Shown here: in pieces, positions 1-9,584 of the stretch
Position numbering within the stretch: the stretch's first letter is position 1
Layout: the number at the start of each line of letters is the position of its first letter
Source of the DNA: DASUSH01 sp963785155
Lineage (GTDB): Bacteria; Actinomycetota; Thermoleophilia; Solirubrobacterales; 70-9
NCBI GenBank assembly: GCA_963785155.1
Contig: CAWAUB010000007.1
Coordinates: forward strand, 496,001-560,000
Length of the DNA stretch: 64,000 nucleotides
Reading direction: 5' to 3'
Translations under genes and position numbers: made by a program
Notes under the pieces: generated by a model
The model's input: the letters and a program-made list of their open reading frames with translations, nothing else
Database searches by the model: none
What the model was told of the DNA's origin: nothing

Positions 1-1
1 G

Positions 2-532
2 CGGTTCGGCCACGCGTCGGTCCTCGTCGGCGACGAGCTCGGCGAGTACCTGGACGCGCGGCTGGGGATCGAGCCCCTCTCCGAGGCGCTCACCGCCGAG
101 GCGATCGGCGAGATCGCCGCCGGGCGGACCGCGCCGCTCAAGTCCTTCCTGCTCGCCCAGGAAGGGGTCGCGGGAATCGGCAACATCTACGCCGACGAGG
201 CATTGCACATCGCCCGTCTGCACCCGCTCTCGCCGGCGGGCTCGATGAAGCCCGAACATCTGGAGGCCCTTCGGGACGGGATCGTCGTCGCCCTGGAGGC
301 GGGGCTGGCCAACGGCGGTGCCTCGATCGACGACTATCGCGACGCCCGCGGCGATTCCGGGTCGATGCAGGACGAGTTCCTCGTCCACACACGCGAGGGC
401 CTGGCGTGCCCGCGCTGCGGCGAGACCATCGAGCGGATCGTCGTCTCCGGCCGCTCGACGTACTTCTGCCCGGCCTGTCAGGTCCGGCTGCGCAAGCGCC
501 CGCGCCGGCGGGCGAAGCGGGCGCGGAAATGA
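2..532 (+). CDS. mutM: Formamidopyrimidine-DNA glycosylase, C-terminal part (cut by window start)
   Basis: Base-excision repair enzyme that removes 8-oxoguanine and formamidopyrimidines and nicks the abasic site. The frame is open from base 2 to the TGA at 530-532 and gives 176 residues, about two thirds of the usual ~270; the N-terminal catalytic Pro-Glu lies outside the window. The helix-two-turn-helix signature VAGIGNIYADEAL is present. The C-terminal zinc finger is seen as CPRC and CPAC about 17 residues apart, followed by a very basic tail. Presence of the zinc finger supports Fpg over the zincless Nei-like families. Next gene begins 7 bases downstream. Confidence 0.95.
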   Translation, partial: RFGHASVLVGDELGEYLDARLGIEPLSEALTAEAIGEIAAGRTAPLKSFLLAQEGVAGIGNIYADEALHIARLHPLSPAGSMKPEHLEALRDGIVVALEAGLANGGASIDDYRDARGDSGSMQDEFLVHTREGLACPRCGETIERIVVSGRSTYFCPACQVRLRKRPRRRAKRARK

Positions 533-538
533 GCGAGC

Positions 539-1474
539 GTGCCCGTCCCGGAGGGGTTCGCGGTCGGCCACTGGAGCGATCACGAGGGCGCCACGGGCTG
601 CACCGTCATCCTCGCCCCGCCTGACAGCCGCGGCGGGGTCGACGTGCGCGGCGGCGGCGTCGGCACGCGCGAGACCGACGCGATCGGGCCGCTCACCGGG
701 ACCGAGCAGGTGACGGGGGTGTTGCTCACCGGCGGTAGCGCGTACGGCCTCTCGGCCGCCGACGGGGTCCTGCGCTGGCTCGAGGAGCGCGGCAGGGGCT
801 ACATGACGCCAGGCGGGTTGGTCCCGATCGTCCCGGCCGCGGTCGTCTACGACCTCGTCGAGGGCGACCCCTCGGCGCGGCCGGGGCCCGACGGCGGCTA
901 CGCGGCCTGCGAGGCGGCGGCGGGCGGCGTGCCCGACCGAGGCCTCGTGGGCGCGGGGAGCGGCACCGCGGTCGGCAAGATCCTCGGTCGCGAGCGCGGT
1001 GTCCGCGTAGGGATCGGCTACGCCGCGATGAAGACCGGAAGGGGGGAGACCGTCGCCACGATCGCCGTGGTGAATGCCTTCGGAGACGTGATCGGGGAGG
1101 ACGGCTCGCGCATCGCCGGGCCACGCGACGAGGAGGGGACCGCGCTCTCCACGCCGGAGCTCCTGACGACGATGGAGGGCCCGCCGGATTGGACGAAGGT
1201 GGAGGAGCGCAACACGACGCTCGTCTGCGTCGTCACAGACGCCGGTCTCGCCAAGCCCGCGTGCACGCGCGTCGCGCGGATGGCCAGCGCCGGCATCGCC
1301 CGGGCCGTGGACCCGGTTTTCTCCGACGTCGACGGCGACGTCGCCTTCTGCATCGCGTCCGGCCCCGTCGAGCACGACCGCTTTGCCGCGATCGCGGTGG
1401 GCACCGCGGCGGCGACCGTCAGCGCCGCGGCGATCCGCGACGCCGTAGCCCAGGCCAACCCTCAACCAACCTAA
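539..1474 (+). CDS. P1 family (S58/DmpA-like) aminopeptidase
   Basis: Predicted N-terminal nucleophile peptidase of the DmpA/BapA family, which cleave N-terminal amino acids or D-/beta-amino-acid peptides after self-processing. The 311-residue length is typical. The self-cleavage motif RNTTL is present with Asn225-Thr226, so Thr226 would be the new N-terminal nucleophile of the beta chain. Gly-rich LLTGGSAYGL near residues 62-71 and the DGDVAFCIASG segment near the C terminus match the family. GTG start at 539, seven bases after mutM, so the two are probably cotranscribed. Substrate cannot be told from sequence. Confidence 0.88.
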   Translation: MPVPEGFAVGHWSDHEGATGCTVILAPPDSRGGVDVRGGGVGTRETDAIGPLTGTEQVTGVLLTGGSAYGLSAADGVLRWLEERGRGYMTPGGLVPIVPAAVVYDLVEGDPSARPGPDGGYAACEAAAGGVPDRGLVGAGSGTAVGKILGRERGVRVGIGYAAMKTGRGETVATIAVVNAFGDVIGEDGSRIAGPRDEEGTALSTPELLTTMEGPPDWTKVEERNTTLVCVVTDAGLAKPACTRVARMASAGIARAVDPVFSDVDGDVAFCIASGPVEHDRFAAIAVGTAAATVSAAAIRDAVAQANPQPT

Positions 1475-1488
1475 AGAACCCTCCCAAA

Positions 1489-1518
1489 AGTGCCAGGCAC
1501 CTTTGGTGCCAGGCACCT
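1489..1518. repeat. REP-like inverted pair GTGCCAGGCAC between convergent genes
   Basis: Two identical copies of GTGCCAGGCAC (1490-1500 and 1506-1516) are separated by CTTTG. Because the unit is itself nearly palindromic, the pair folds into a stem of about 11 bp with one A.A mismatch and a TTT loop. It sits exactly between two convergent stop codons (1474 and 1521), so it may act as a bidirectional terminator, but no T-tract follows. The form resembles REP/REPIN elements. Confidence 0.6.
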
Positions 1519-1520
1519 CG

Positions 1521-3134
1521 TCAGCAGCCGCGGGTGCGGTCGTTGCCCGGCTGGGCCTTGCAGCGGTCGCGCTTGCCCTTGCCGCCGACCAGGCGGTCGC
1601 GGGCGGGGCCTCCGTTCAGGGTGTCGTTCGACCCGCCGCCCTTCAGGAGGTCCTTGCCGCCACCGCCGCGGATCACGTCTCGGCCCTTCCCGCCGATGAC
1701 CGTGTCCTGTCCGCCGCCGGTGTTGACCCGGTCACTGGCACCCTGCGCACAGACGAGGTCCTTGCCCTTGCCCGACTTGATCCGATCCGCGGTCTCGGTG
1801 CCCGCGATGACGTCGTTCCCGGGCGTTCCGGCGATGCGCGCGCCCTCGGCCGCGACGATCGTCGCCGTGCGCCCCGAGCAGATGACCGGGTCGCCGGCGA
1901 AGCGAGCGAGGGCGAAGTTGTCCTCGTTGGCGGGAGCGTCAACCGTGCCGGCCACGACAATCCCGCCGTCGCGCTGGATCGCCACCGCGGTCTCCCGCCC
2001 CTCGGCGCCAAGCTCGGCTGCGGTGCCGCCGCCGGCGCCGAACTCCGGATCGAGGACCCCCGTCGACGTGAGCCGGACGGCTCCGAATCCGACTCCTGCC
2101 GCAGCCACGTACTTGCCGTCCGGCTGGATCGCCAGGTCGACCACGCCTTCGTCCAAACGGAGGTCGAAGGTCGAGAAGCCGCCGCCGGCAAATGTGGGAT
2201 CGAGCGAGCCATCGGGGAGGTAGCGAGCAAGGGCGGAGTCGCCCGCTTCCATTTCCGTCACGTCCTGCGCGAAGCCTCCGACCACGATCTTGCCGTCGCT
2301 CTGAACTGCGACCGAGCCTCCGGCCTCGAGGCCGCCTCGGTCCGTGACAACGAGTCCGTCCCCGTCGAAACTCAGGTCGGGTGTTCCGTCCGGATTGATG
2401 CGGGCGAGGAGGAGGTCGAAACCAGCGTTGTTGTCGGTGAGCCCGGCTGCGACCACCTTGCCGTCAGGCTGGAGTGCGATCGATTCCGCCCTCTCCTCGT
2501 CGGGGAGCTCGAAGGCGGCGCCACCGCCGGTTCCGAAGCTGTTGTCCAGCGTTCCGTCGGGGTTGAATCGGGCGACGGCGAGGTCCTCTTCGCCGAACAG
2601 GATGTTCACGCCGATGTAGATGCGCCCGTCGGGCGAGAGTGCCATGCCGCCGGGGATCTCGCCGGTTCCGAAGTCCGTGATGGCGACTCCGTCGCCGTCC
2701 AGGCTCGGGTCGAGCGATCCGTCGGCGAGGTACCGGACGATCAACAGGTTCGGCGGGTTCGGCCCGCCCTCGACGCTTCCCACGACGACGATCCGGCCGT
2801 CCGCCTGGATTCCAACCGCGCGTCCGCTGCCGGGGACGCCCACCGAGGTGACCACGGTGCCATCGCCGCCGTATCCAGGGTCGAGGGAGCCGTCGAGGTT
2901 GTAGCGGGCTGAGGCGACGCGGCCGGCGGTGAAGCCCACTGCGACGATCTTTCCGTCGGGTTGAATCGCGACGTCGTTGAGCAGGTCCTCGTTGCCGAAG
3001 TCGGTGACGACCGTGCCGCCTGTGCCGAAGGCCGGATCGAGGTCGCCAGGGACTGCCGCCGCGCTCGCCGCGGTGGCCGCCGAGCAGCACAACGCCGAGA
3101 GCCAGACCATGACGAGCGTGCGTAAGCGGTACAC
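1521..3134 (-). CDS. Secreted delta-60 repeat protein with C-terminal RTX repeats
   Basis: 537 residues. A signal peptide (hydrophobic WLSALCCSAATAASAAA) is followed by about seven repeats of 45-55 residues with the pattern LDPxFGxGG...V, the delta-60 repeat family, expected to form a beta-propeller-like fold. From about residue 410 the sequence changes to RTX-type calcium-binding nonapeptides (GGKGRDVIRGGGGKD, GGGSNDTLNGGPARD). The RTX block suggests calcium-dependent folding outside the cell. GTG start at 3134. Convergent with the P1 peptidase. Function unknown; the combination is common among large exported proteins of soil Thermoleophilia (general knowledge). Confidence 0.8.
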   Translation of the reverse strand: MYRLRTLVMVWLSALCCSAATAASAAAVPGDLDPAFGTGGTVVTDFGNEDLLNDVAIQPDGKIVAVGFTAGRVASARYNLDGSLDPGYGGDGTVVTSVGVPGSGRAVGIQADGRIVVVGSVEGGPNPPNLLIVRYLADGSLDPSLDGDGVAITDFGTGEIPGGMALSPDGRIYIGVNILFGEEDLAVARFNPDGTLDNSFGTGGGAAFELPDEERAESIALQPDGKVVAAGLTDNNAGFDLLLARINPDGTPDLSFDGDGLVVTDRGGLEAGGSVAVQSDGKIVVGGFAQDVTEMEAGDSALARYLPDGSLDPTFAGGGFSTFDLRLDEGVVDLAIQPDGKYVAAAGVGFGAVRLTSTGVLDPEFGAGGGTAAELGAEGRETAVAIQRDGGIVVAGTVDAPANEDNFALARFAGDPVICSGRTATIVAAEGARIAGTPGNDVIAGTETADRIKSGKGKDLVCAQGASDRVNTGGGQDTVIGGKGRDVIRGGGGKDLLKGGGSNDTLNGGPARDRLVGGKGKRDRCKAQPGNDRTRGC

Positions 3135-3193
3135 CCGCGTTCATCGTGACGACTGAACGTCCGGTCCGCAAGCGATCCTCATGAGTCCGAGTC

Positions 3194-3907
3194 ATGCCAG
3201 GCACGTTCAAGACAGAGGCGGTGGTGCTGCGCTCGATCCGCTTCGGGGAGGCGGACCGGGTCCTCCATCTCTACAGCTCGAACCGCGGCCGGATCGGGGC
3301 GATCGCGAAGGGCTCGCGACGACCGCGCTCGCGCTTCGGCGGCCGGCTCGAGCCGTTCTTCCGGCTCGACCTCATCCTCCACGAGGGGCGAGGGGAGCTC
3401 TGCACGGTCACCGCGGCTTCGACGGTGAACGGGCACGGGACGCTGCGCGGGAATGGCCCGGCCCTGAGCGCGGCCGCCCGGGGCTGCGACGCGGTCCTGC
3501 GGCTGCTCGACGAGGCGCAGCCGAACCCGGCCGCCTACAACCTGCTCTGCAACTACCTGACGCTGCTCGACTCCGGCGAGGGGGCGGACCTCTCAGCTGC
3601 CCTCGCGTTCCGGCTGAAGCTGGCGCTCGTCGCCGGCTTCGCCCCGGAGCTCGCCTCCTGCGCGCGCTGCGGCGAGGGGGAGGACCTGGTCGCGTTCTCG
3701 GGCGCAGCGGGCGGAGTCGTCTGCGCCGCCTGCGAGCACGGCGGGTTCGTGATCGACGAGGAGACCCACCGGTTCATGGTCGAGGCACTCGGCCGCCCGC
3801 TCGCTGAAGTCGAGCCCGCGTCCGCGCCGGCACTGCGCCAGGCAGAGCGGGCGATCTCCGACACGCTCGAGCACCATGCTCACGTGCGGCTGCGCTCGGC
3901 TGCGTGA
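3194..3907 (+). CDS. recO: DNA repair protein RecO
   Basis: RecO works with RecF and RecR to load RecA onto SSB-coated single strands in gap repair. The 237-residue product starts MPGTFKTEAVVLRSIRFGEA, the typical OB-fold start of RecO, and has GSRRPRSRFGGRLEP at about residues 36-50. The helical core is followed by a Cys4 zinc site, CARC and CAAC, at about residues 156-180. ATG at 3194; no strong Shine-Dalgarno. It faces a convergent SDR gene with only seven bases between stops. Confidence 0.95.
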   Translation: MPGTFKTEAVVLRSIRFGEADRVLHLYSSNRGRIGAIAKGSRRPRSRFGGRLEPFFRLDLILHEGRGELCTVTAASTVNGHGTLRGNGPALSAAARGCDAVLRLLDEAQPNPAAYNLLCNYLTLLDSGEGADLSAALAFRLKLALVAGFAPELASCARCGEGEDLVAFSGAAGGVVCAACEHGGFVIDEETHRFMVEALGRPLAEVEPASAPALRQAERAISDTLEHHAHVRLRSAA

Positions 3908-3914
3908 GTTCGGC

Positions 3915-4676
3915 TTACTCGCGGTACATGCGCTCGGCCACCCGCAGCCCGAGCGCGCGCGGGCCGATGCTCGAGGCGCGCATGAACCAGCGGAAGGCGG
4001 AGCCGGGGATGAACGACCGGGTGCCCTTGTCGAACGCGTCGAGCGACTCGCGGACCACCTGGTCGGCCTCGATCACGAACTGGCTCGGCATCTTCTCGAT
4101 CGCTCCGTGCTCGGCGCTCGCGACCTCCTGGAACCCGGTGGGGACGGGACCGGGATTGACCGACATGACGTTGACGCCGGTGTCGCGGAGCTCGGTGTGG
4201 AGGGCGTCGGTGAAGTTGAGCGCGAATGCCTTCGAGGCGGCGTAGGTCGTCTCGTACGGGAGCGGCTGCATCCCGGCGCTCGAGGCGACGATGATGACTC
4301 CGCCGGAGTCGCGGTCGAGCATCGCGGGTAGGAAGGCGCGGGTGAGGATCACGACGGCCTCGCAGTTGACCCGCACCATCTCCGCGTCGCTTCCCTCCTC
4401 GATCTCGACGAAGCGGCCGTTGTTGCCGAAGCCGGCGTTGTTGACGAGCAGGTCGATCTCGAGGCCGAGCTCGGCGACCTTCCCCGGCAGCGAGGCGGCG
4501 TCCGATGCGAGGTCGCAGGCGATCACGTTGACCGTGGTCGGCAGCTCTTCGGCGAGCTTCTCGAGCCGGTCGGCGCGGCGGGCGACGAGGACCAGGTCGT
4601 GGCCACGTGCGGCGAGTTGGCGGGCGAACTGCTCGCCGATCCCGGACGAGGCGCCTGTGACGAGTGCAGTGGGCAC
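3915..4676 (-). CDS. SDR family NAD(P)-dependent oxidoreductase
   Basis: 253-residue classical short-chain dehydrogenase. The Rossmann motif TGASSGIG is at residues 7-14, followed by NNAG near residue 81, a catalytic Ser in ASSAG and YAASK near residue 147. The C-terminal extension (RWFMRASSIGPRALGLRVAE) resembles the DltE/YqjQ-like subgroup that acts on lipid-like substrates, but the substrate is not determinable. Arg32-Arg33 (VARRADR) after strand 2 suggests NADP(H) preference. Divergent from dgt, with 26 bases between start codons. Confidence 0.9.
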   Translation of the reverse strand: MPTALVTGASSGIGEQFARQLAARGHDLVLVARRADRLEKLAEELPTTVNVIACDLASDAASLPGKVAELGLEIDLLVNNAGFGNNGRFVEIEEGSDAEMVRVNCEAVVILTRAFLPAMLDRDSGGVIIVASSAGMQPLPYETTYAASKAFALNFTDALHTELRDTGVNVMSVNPGPVPTGFQEVASAEHGAIEKMPSQFVIEADQVVRESLDAFDKGTRSFIPGSAFRWFMRASSIGPRALGLRVAERMYRE

Positions 4677-4702
4677 GAGTCCGAGCGTATCCTCATCGTC
4701 GC

Positions 4703-5716
4703 GTGAGTGACGGGAGCTTCGAGGAGAGGGTCAGGGCCTGGGAGGAGGAGTTCCTCTGGGACCGCGCGACGCGTTCCTACCCCGCGGAAAGACGGGAGCC
4801 GGAGGACGACAGCCCGGTGCGCACGCCGTTCCAGCGCGACCGCGACCGGATCGTTCACTCGAAGGCGTTTCGGCGGCTGAAGCACAAGACGCAGGTATTC
4901 ATCGCGCCCGAGGGGGACCACTACCGGACGCGGCTGACCCACACGCTCGAGACCTGCATGATCGCGCGGACGGTCTCGCGTGCCCTCGGGCTGAACGAGG
5001 ACCTGACGGAGGCGATCGGGCTCGGCCACGACCTCGGTCATCCGCCGTTCGGCCACATCGGCGAGGAGGCGCTCGACCGGGCGCTCATGGAGAGCTCGGG
5101 AACTCGGTTCAAGCACAACGAGAACTCGCTTCGGGTCGTCGACGAACTGGAGGGCGATGGGCGCGGCCTGAACCTGACCGAGCCGGTCCGCGACGGGATC
5201 CTGAACCACACCGGGCCCGGGAAGCCGGCGACGCTCGAGGGCCGGGTGCTCCGCCTCGTCGATCGGGTGGCCTACATCAATCACGACATCGATGACGCGC
5301 TGCGGGCCGGGATCATCGCCCAGGACGACCTGCCGGCGAAGGAGATCGCCGTGCTCGGCGAGACGGGCTCGGCGCGGATCGACACGCTCGTCCTCGACAT
5401 CGTCGAACGTTCGCGCGAGGCGGGCGACATCGCGCAGTCCGACGAGGTCGGCGGGGCGATGTTGCGGCTGCGTAAGTTCATGTTCGATCGGGTCTACCTG
5501 GGACCGGAGGCGCGAGGTGAGCACGAGCGGGTGGAGCGGACCGTGCGCGGCCTGTTCGACTATTTCGCGGAGCATCCGGAGGAACTTCCGCCCGCCAACG
5601 GCGTCGCACAGGCCGACGAGGCGCAGCGAGTGGTGGACTACCTGGCCGGGATGACCGACCGCTACTGCATCGCCACCTTCCGTCGCCTCGCGCTGCCCGA
5701 GGAGTCCCGGCTTTAG
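4703..5716 (+). CDS. dgt: dGTPase-like deoxynucleoside triphosphate triphosphohydrolase
   Basis: HD-superfamily enzyme that removes triphosphate from dNTPs, usually dGTP, controlling nucleotide pools. HD motif residues are visible: LTHTLE, then GHDLGHPPFGH about 30 residues on, and a later INHDIDD. Length 337 residues from the GTG at 4703; an in-frame ATG at 4664 would overlap the divergent SDR start and add an unconserved tail, so GTG is preferred. The downstream dnaG starts three bases after the stop. The dgt-dnaG pairing is common in actinobacteria. Confidence 0.92.
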   Translation: MSDGSFEERVRAWEEEFLWDRATRSYPAERREPEDDSPVRTPFQRDRDRIVHSKAFRRLKHKTQVFIAPEGDHYRTRLTHTLETCMIARTVSRALGLNEDLTEAIGLGHDLGHPPFGHIGEEALDRALMESSGTRFKHNENSLRVVDELEGDGRGLNLTEPVRDGILNHTGPGKPATLEGRVLRLVDRVAYINHDIDDALRAGIIAQDDLPAKEIAVLGETGSARIDTLVLDIVERSREAGDIAQSDEVGGAMLRLRKFMFDRVYLGPEARGEHERVERTVRGLFDYFAEHPEELPPANGVAQADEAQRVVDYLAGMTDRYCIATFRRLALPEESRL

Positions 5717-5719
5717 CCG

Positions 5720-7573
5720 ATGGGCCGCTTCTCCGACCAGACGATCGAGCAGGTCCGCGATGCGGTCGACTTCGTCGAGGTCGTCTCCGCACACACCGAG
5801 TTGCGGCGAGCGGGGGAACGGTTCAGCGGGCTCTGCCCGTTCCACGAGGAGCGGACGCCGTCGTTCTCAGTCGACCCGCGCGACAAGCTCTATTACTGCT
5901 TCGGCTGCGAGGCCAGCGGCGACCTTTTCACCTTCGTCGAGGAGAAGGAGGGGTTGGCCTTCCCCGACGCCGTCGAAGCACTTGCCGACCGCTACGGCGT
6001 CGAGGTCGAGCGGGACTCGGAGGATCCGCAGGTGGAAGAGGCGCGCAAGCGGCGCGCGCGGCTGACCGAACTGCTCGACCGGACCGGAGCCTTCTACTCC
6101 ACATACCTATGGGACTCGCCGAAGGGGGCGAAGGCGCGGGAGTACCTGGCCGGGCGCGGGCTTGGGGAGGAGGTGCTGCGCGAGTACGGGGTGGGGCTGT
6201 CCCCCGGGGAATGGGGGGTGGTGCTCGAGCGCGGCCAGCGGGCGGAATATTCGGTGGAGGAGCTTCGCGCCGCCGGCCTGATCCGGAAGAGCCAGAAGGG
6301 CGCGGTGTACGACTGGTTTCGCTCGCGGATCATGTTCCCCGTCCGCGATGCGCGCGGTCGGATGCTTGGCTTCGGGGCGCGGGCGCTGCTGCCGGACGCG
6401 AAGCCGAAGTACCTGAACTCGCCGGAGTCCGAGCTGTACCGCAAGTCGAGGATCCTGTTCGGCGTCGACAAGGCGCGGACGGCGATGGCGAAGGGCGGCC
6501 GCGCCGTGGTCGTCGAGGGGTACACGGACGTGCTCGCTCTTCATCAGGCCGGGTTCGAGGAGGCGGTTGCCGTGATGGGGACGGCGATCACTCCCGATCA
6601 GCTGCAGGCGCTCGCCGGCTTGTGCGAGGAGGTCGTGCTCGCGCTCGATGCCGACCGGGCGGGGCGGGCGGCGATGCTGCGCGCTCAGGGGGTTGCCGGT
6701 AGCCGCAAGCTGCGGCTGCGGGTCGCGCAGATGCCGGCCGGCGAGGACCCGGCGGACATGCTCACGGGCGAGGGAGCGGGGGAGGGGGCCGCCGAACGGT
6801 TCCGCGCGATCGTCGACGGAGCGCTTGACATGCCCGTCTTCCACGTCCGCTCGATTTTCGACGCGGGCGACCTGGAGACCCCGACGGGGCGCGATCAGGC
6901 GCTCAACGAGGTACTGCCGGTGCTCGCCGGGATGGGGGAGACGATCAGCCGCGATGAGCTGACCCGGGAGGTGGCGGAGCGGCTGGATGCCGATCCGCTG
7001 CTCGTCTCGAAGCGGCTGGCGGGGGAGGGGAAGCCGCGGCCGGCGCAGCCGCAGCGGCGCGAGCCGACGCCGCCACCGCCGGATCAGGGCGGCAGATGCC
7101 GCCGCCGGCGATCCGGGGCCCAGAGCGCCCGCCGGTCGAGCTGAGCGCGCGCGAGCGGCGAGAGCAGGAGCTGCTTTCGATGTGCATCGCGTCGCCTCAG
7201 ACGGGCCGGGAGTACCTCGGCAGGCTGACCGACGAGCACCTCTCATCGCCGCTCGACGATCCGCGCGCGCGACTGGCTGCTCGGGCACCTGGACGACCCG
7301 GTCTCGGGGCTGCCGCGGGAGGACGAGGCGCTCGTCTCCCTGATCACCCGCCTGGTCGCCCGCTCGCGCAACGAGCTTTCCGACGCCGAGGAGCTCGGAA
7401 TTCACGAGCCTGCCTTCACTCCGGAGTCGATGGAAATGAACTTCCTCGAGCTCGAGCGGAAGGCGCTCGAGGACCAGCTGGCCGCGGCCCGAGCCGCCGG
7501 AGCCGACGCCCCGGTCGACCTCCAGCGCCGCCGCGCCGACCTCCAGGAACGCATCGCCCGGCACCGCGGCTGA
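5720..7573 (+). CDS. dnaG: DNA primase (two compensating frameshifts near the C-terminal domain)
   Basis: Synthesises RNA primers for replication. The N-terminal zinc finger is complete (Cys39, His42, Cys60, Cys63). TOPRIM residues are VVVEGYTD at about 262 and LALDADRAGR at about 307. The frame shifts near 7085-7096, is read in another frame through about 7255 (PPPAIRGPERPPVELSARE onward), then returns to the original frame and ends at the TGA at 7571-7573 after the helicase-binding-type C-terminal domain. Total length of about 617 residues is normal. Because the gene is essential, and the two shifts cancel with conserved sequence on all three segments, consensus error is far more likely than inactivation. 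A 4-bp hairpin (CGGC-TTTA-GCCG) abuts the ATG. Confidence 0.93.
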
Positions 7574-7605
7574 TCACCGATTTCGGCCGATACAGTTGGC
7601 CCAGA

Positions 7606-7677
7606 TCCGGGGTAGCTCAATGGCAGAGCGATCGGCTGTTAACCGATAGGTTGTGGGTTCGAGTCCCACCCCCGGAG
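7606..7677 (+). tRNA. tRNA-Asn(GTT)
   Basis: Full cloverleaf. Acceptor TCCGGGG (7606-7612) pairs with CCCCGGA (7670-7676), discriminator G at 7677. D stem GCTC/GAGC. The anticodon stem ATCGG/CCGAT encloses loop CTGTTAA with anticodon GTT. T stem GTGGG/CCCAC with loop TTCGAGT. No CCA is encoded. It lies 32 bases after the end of dnaG. Confidence 0.97.
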
Positions 7678-7721
7678 CTCCGCACGCACGAACGTCCGTC
7701 AGTGCCTGCCAGAGCATGCAC

Positions 7722-8917
7722 TCAGGGACGTTCGGCGAGTTTTTCGACCAGGATCCGCGCCGCGTTCGGCGCCGTTGTTGTCCCCGGCCCAGGCCTCGAA
7801 TTCTCCCGCGCGGCTGCTGAACCTGGGCTCGCCCAGTAGACGCTTCGTCGCCCAGCGGATTGACTCCGGCCCGGTAAGCCGCCACGGCACCATCAGCCCC
7901 GCGCCCGCCCATTGCACCCGCGCGCCGTTCTCGGCCATGTCCCCGACCGCCGGGCAGCTCAGCACCGGCACTCCCGCCGACAGCGCCCGCGCGATCGTGC
8001 CGTGGCCGCCGTGGCAGATCACCAGGTCCGCCTCCCGCATCGCCTGCGTGTAGGAGATCCACTCGACGCAGGTCGCGTTCGCCGGCACCTCGATCGGCAT
8101 CATCCGGCTCATGGCGGTTCGTCGTCCCGACCACCCGCACCGGCTCATCGGCGAGCCCGTCGAACGCCGCCCGCAGCAGCCGGCACTCCGGATCCTGCGA
8201 GGTCGACGGCGCGACCAGACACAAGCGGTTCATCACCCTCCGGCAGCTCGACGTCCTCATACGGCAGCTCGAAGCTCATCGGCCCGGTCACCCGGCACTC
8301 CGCCGGCCAGCGCCGCGGATACTCGAGCTGCGGAAACGTCGCCACCAGCGCCAGCCGCTCGCTGATCCCGCCATGGAACCGCTCGATCGGCTCCAGCCCG
8401 ACCCGCTCGCGCGACTCGTTCAGCTCCTGCCGCCCCCGCTCGAGCCCGCCGATCAACACCGGTAAGCGCCGCCCGCCACGCCGCCCGCCCGACCGGAGTC
8501 CGCGGCGGCATCCAGCCGAAGGCGAAGTACGGCATCCCCGGCTCGTGCACCGGATACACGTGCGGGATCAGCGTCGCGAGCGGGCAGCCCAGCCACCTCC
8601 GCCGCAAGCGTCGGCGCCAGGGTCAGGATGTCGCTGACCACCGCGTCCGGCTTCAGATCGTCGAACAGCGGCTTCAGCGCGATCGCCGCCCCCGCCGCAT
8701 CCGCGAACCCGCCCTCCGGCGGCGGCGGGAACACCGTGTACTCCTCGGCCGCCTCGAACCTCAATCCGCTCTCCTCGACCGGCTCCCGCCAGCGCTCCCA
8801 CGTCTCCACGGTCACCTCATGACCCCGCCCGCGCAGCGCCCGCGCAAGCGCGATCGCCGGGAACGCATGCCCCGGATCCCCGAACGCGGCGACGAGCAAC
8901 CGCAACGAATCGCTCAC
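7722..8917 (-). pseudogene. MGT/UGT-type glycosyltransferase, about five frameshifts
   Basis: Glycosyltransferase of the GT1 macrolide/UGT type. Starts with GTG at 8917 (VSDSLRLLVAAFGDPGHAFP), preceded by GGGGGAG at 8 bases. Continuing segments lie in successive frames: CPLATLIPHVYPVHEPGMPY (about 8600-8460), GGLERGRQEL through LPEGDEPL (8455-8240), LVAPSTSQDPECRLLRAAF (8235-8130), the donor-binding HGGHGTIARALSAGVP (8110-7780), and a tail ILVEKLAERP ending at the TGA at 7722-7724. Together they give about 398 residues, the normal family length, with no internal stop needing explanation. Either heavily miscalled sequence or a recent pseudogene; I favour miscalls because all segments keep conserved motifs. 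Confidence 0.75.
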
Positions 8918-8952
8918 GGGATCCGCTCCCCCTTGGCATCCTTTGCTCCGGG

Positions 8953-9564
8953 ATGTTCCGCCGCAAAGCCAGAAACCCGGCACAACGCCTGCGCACGGCG
9001 GTCGACTCGATGCCGCGCCGCACCCGGATCGCGATGCTCACCGGCATCGACGACAACCGCATCGCGGTCGGCACCTACAAGGACCGCGACTCCGACGCCA
9101 TCTGCCCGATGCTCGCCGCCCACCGCAACGGCGGCCGCACCAGCCTCGCCAGCTTCGCCCGCTCCTGGGACCGCTTCACGAACGCCCGCCGGCCGCGTCT
9201 TGCAACGGAGCGCGAGGTTCGCACCCTGCGCAGCTACATCGAGATGAGCCTTCTCCGCGACGAGACCGGCGACGACTCCGTAGCCGCCCTCGCAAGTGGC
9301 ATCCGCGCCGAACGCCGCGAGGCCGCGGCCGCTGCGGCGAAGGCCACCGAGGGCCAGAACGCGAAGTCCCCGCAGGCCACGCCCGCCGACACCGGCGAGC
9401 GCCACCGCGGCCGGGAGCTCCGCAACAGCCGCTTCTGGTCCTGGCTGCGCCCGACCCGCCGCTACGACGAGTTCACCGAGAACGTCGCGGCGGCCACCGA
9501 GCAGCTCAACGAGCAGCGAGCCGCCGAGATCTCCGCAGAGCCCGCCGACCGCGAGCTCGTCTAG
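8953..9564 (+). CDS. Conserved-looking hypothetical protein
   Basis: 203 residues, ATG at 8953, divergent from the glycosyltransferase with 35 bases between starts. Arg-rich start (MFRRKARNPAQRLRTAVDSM), then a soluble part (TRIAMLTGIDDNRIAVGTYK) and an Ala/Glu-rich, probably helical segment at about residues 110-140. No signal peptide or membrane segment and no recognised domain. Codon use is the same as neighbouring genes, so it is very likely coding. Function unknown. Confidence 0.7.
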   Translation: MFRRKARNPAQRLRTAVDSMPRRTRIAMLTGIDDNRIAVGTYKDRDSDAICPMLAAHRNGGRTSLASFARSWDRFTNARRPRLATEREVRTLRSYIEMSLLRDETGDDSVAALASGIRAERREAAAAAAKATEGQNAKSPQATPADTGERHRGRELRNSRFWSWLRPTRRYDEFTENVAAATEQLNEQRAAEISAEPADRELV

Positions 9565-9584
9565 CTCCGGCAAGCGCGACGCAC

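Noticed and set aside
3190..3210. Third copy of the TGCCAGGCAC repeat at the recO start
   Set aside because: It is just the codons for MPGTF of RecO; the flanks do not match the repeat at 1489-1518.
7574..8260. Minus-strand frame ending ...GLEPTTYRLTADRSAIEL over the tRNA
   Set aside because: Its end is the antisense of tRNA-Asn (7606-7677), a common artefact; the rest is one segment of the frameshifted glycosyltransferase.
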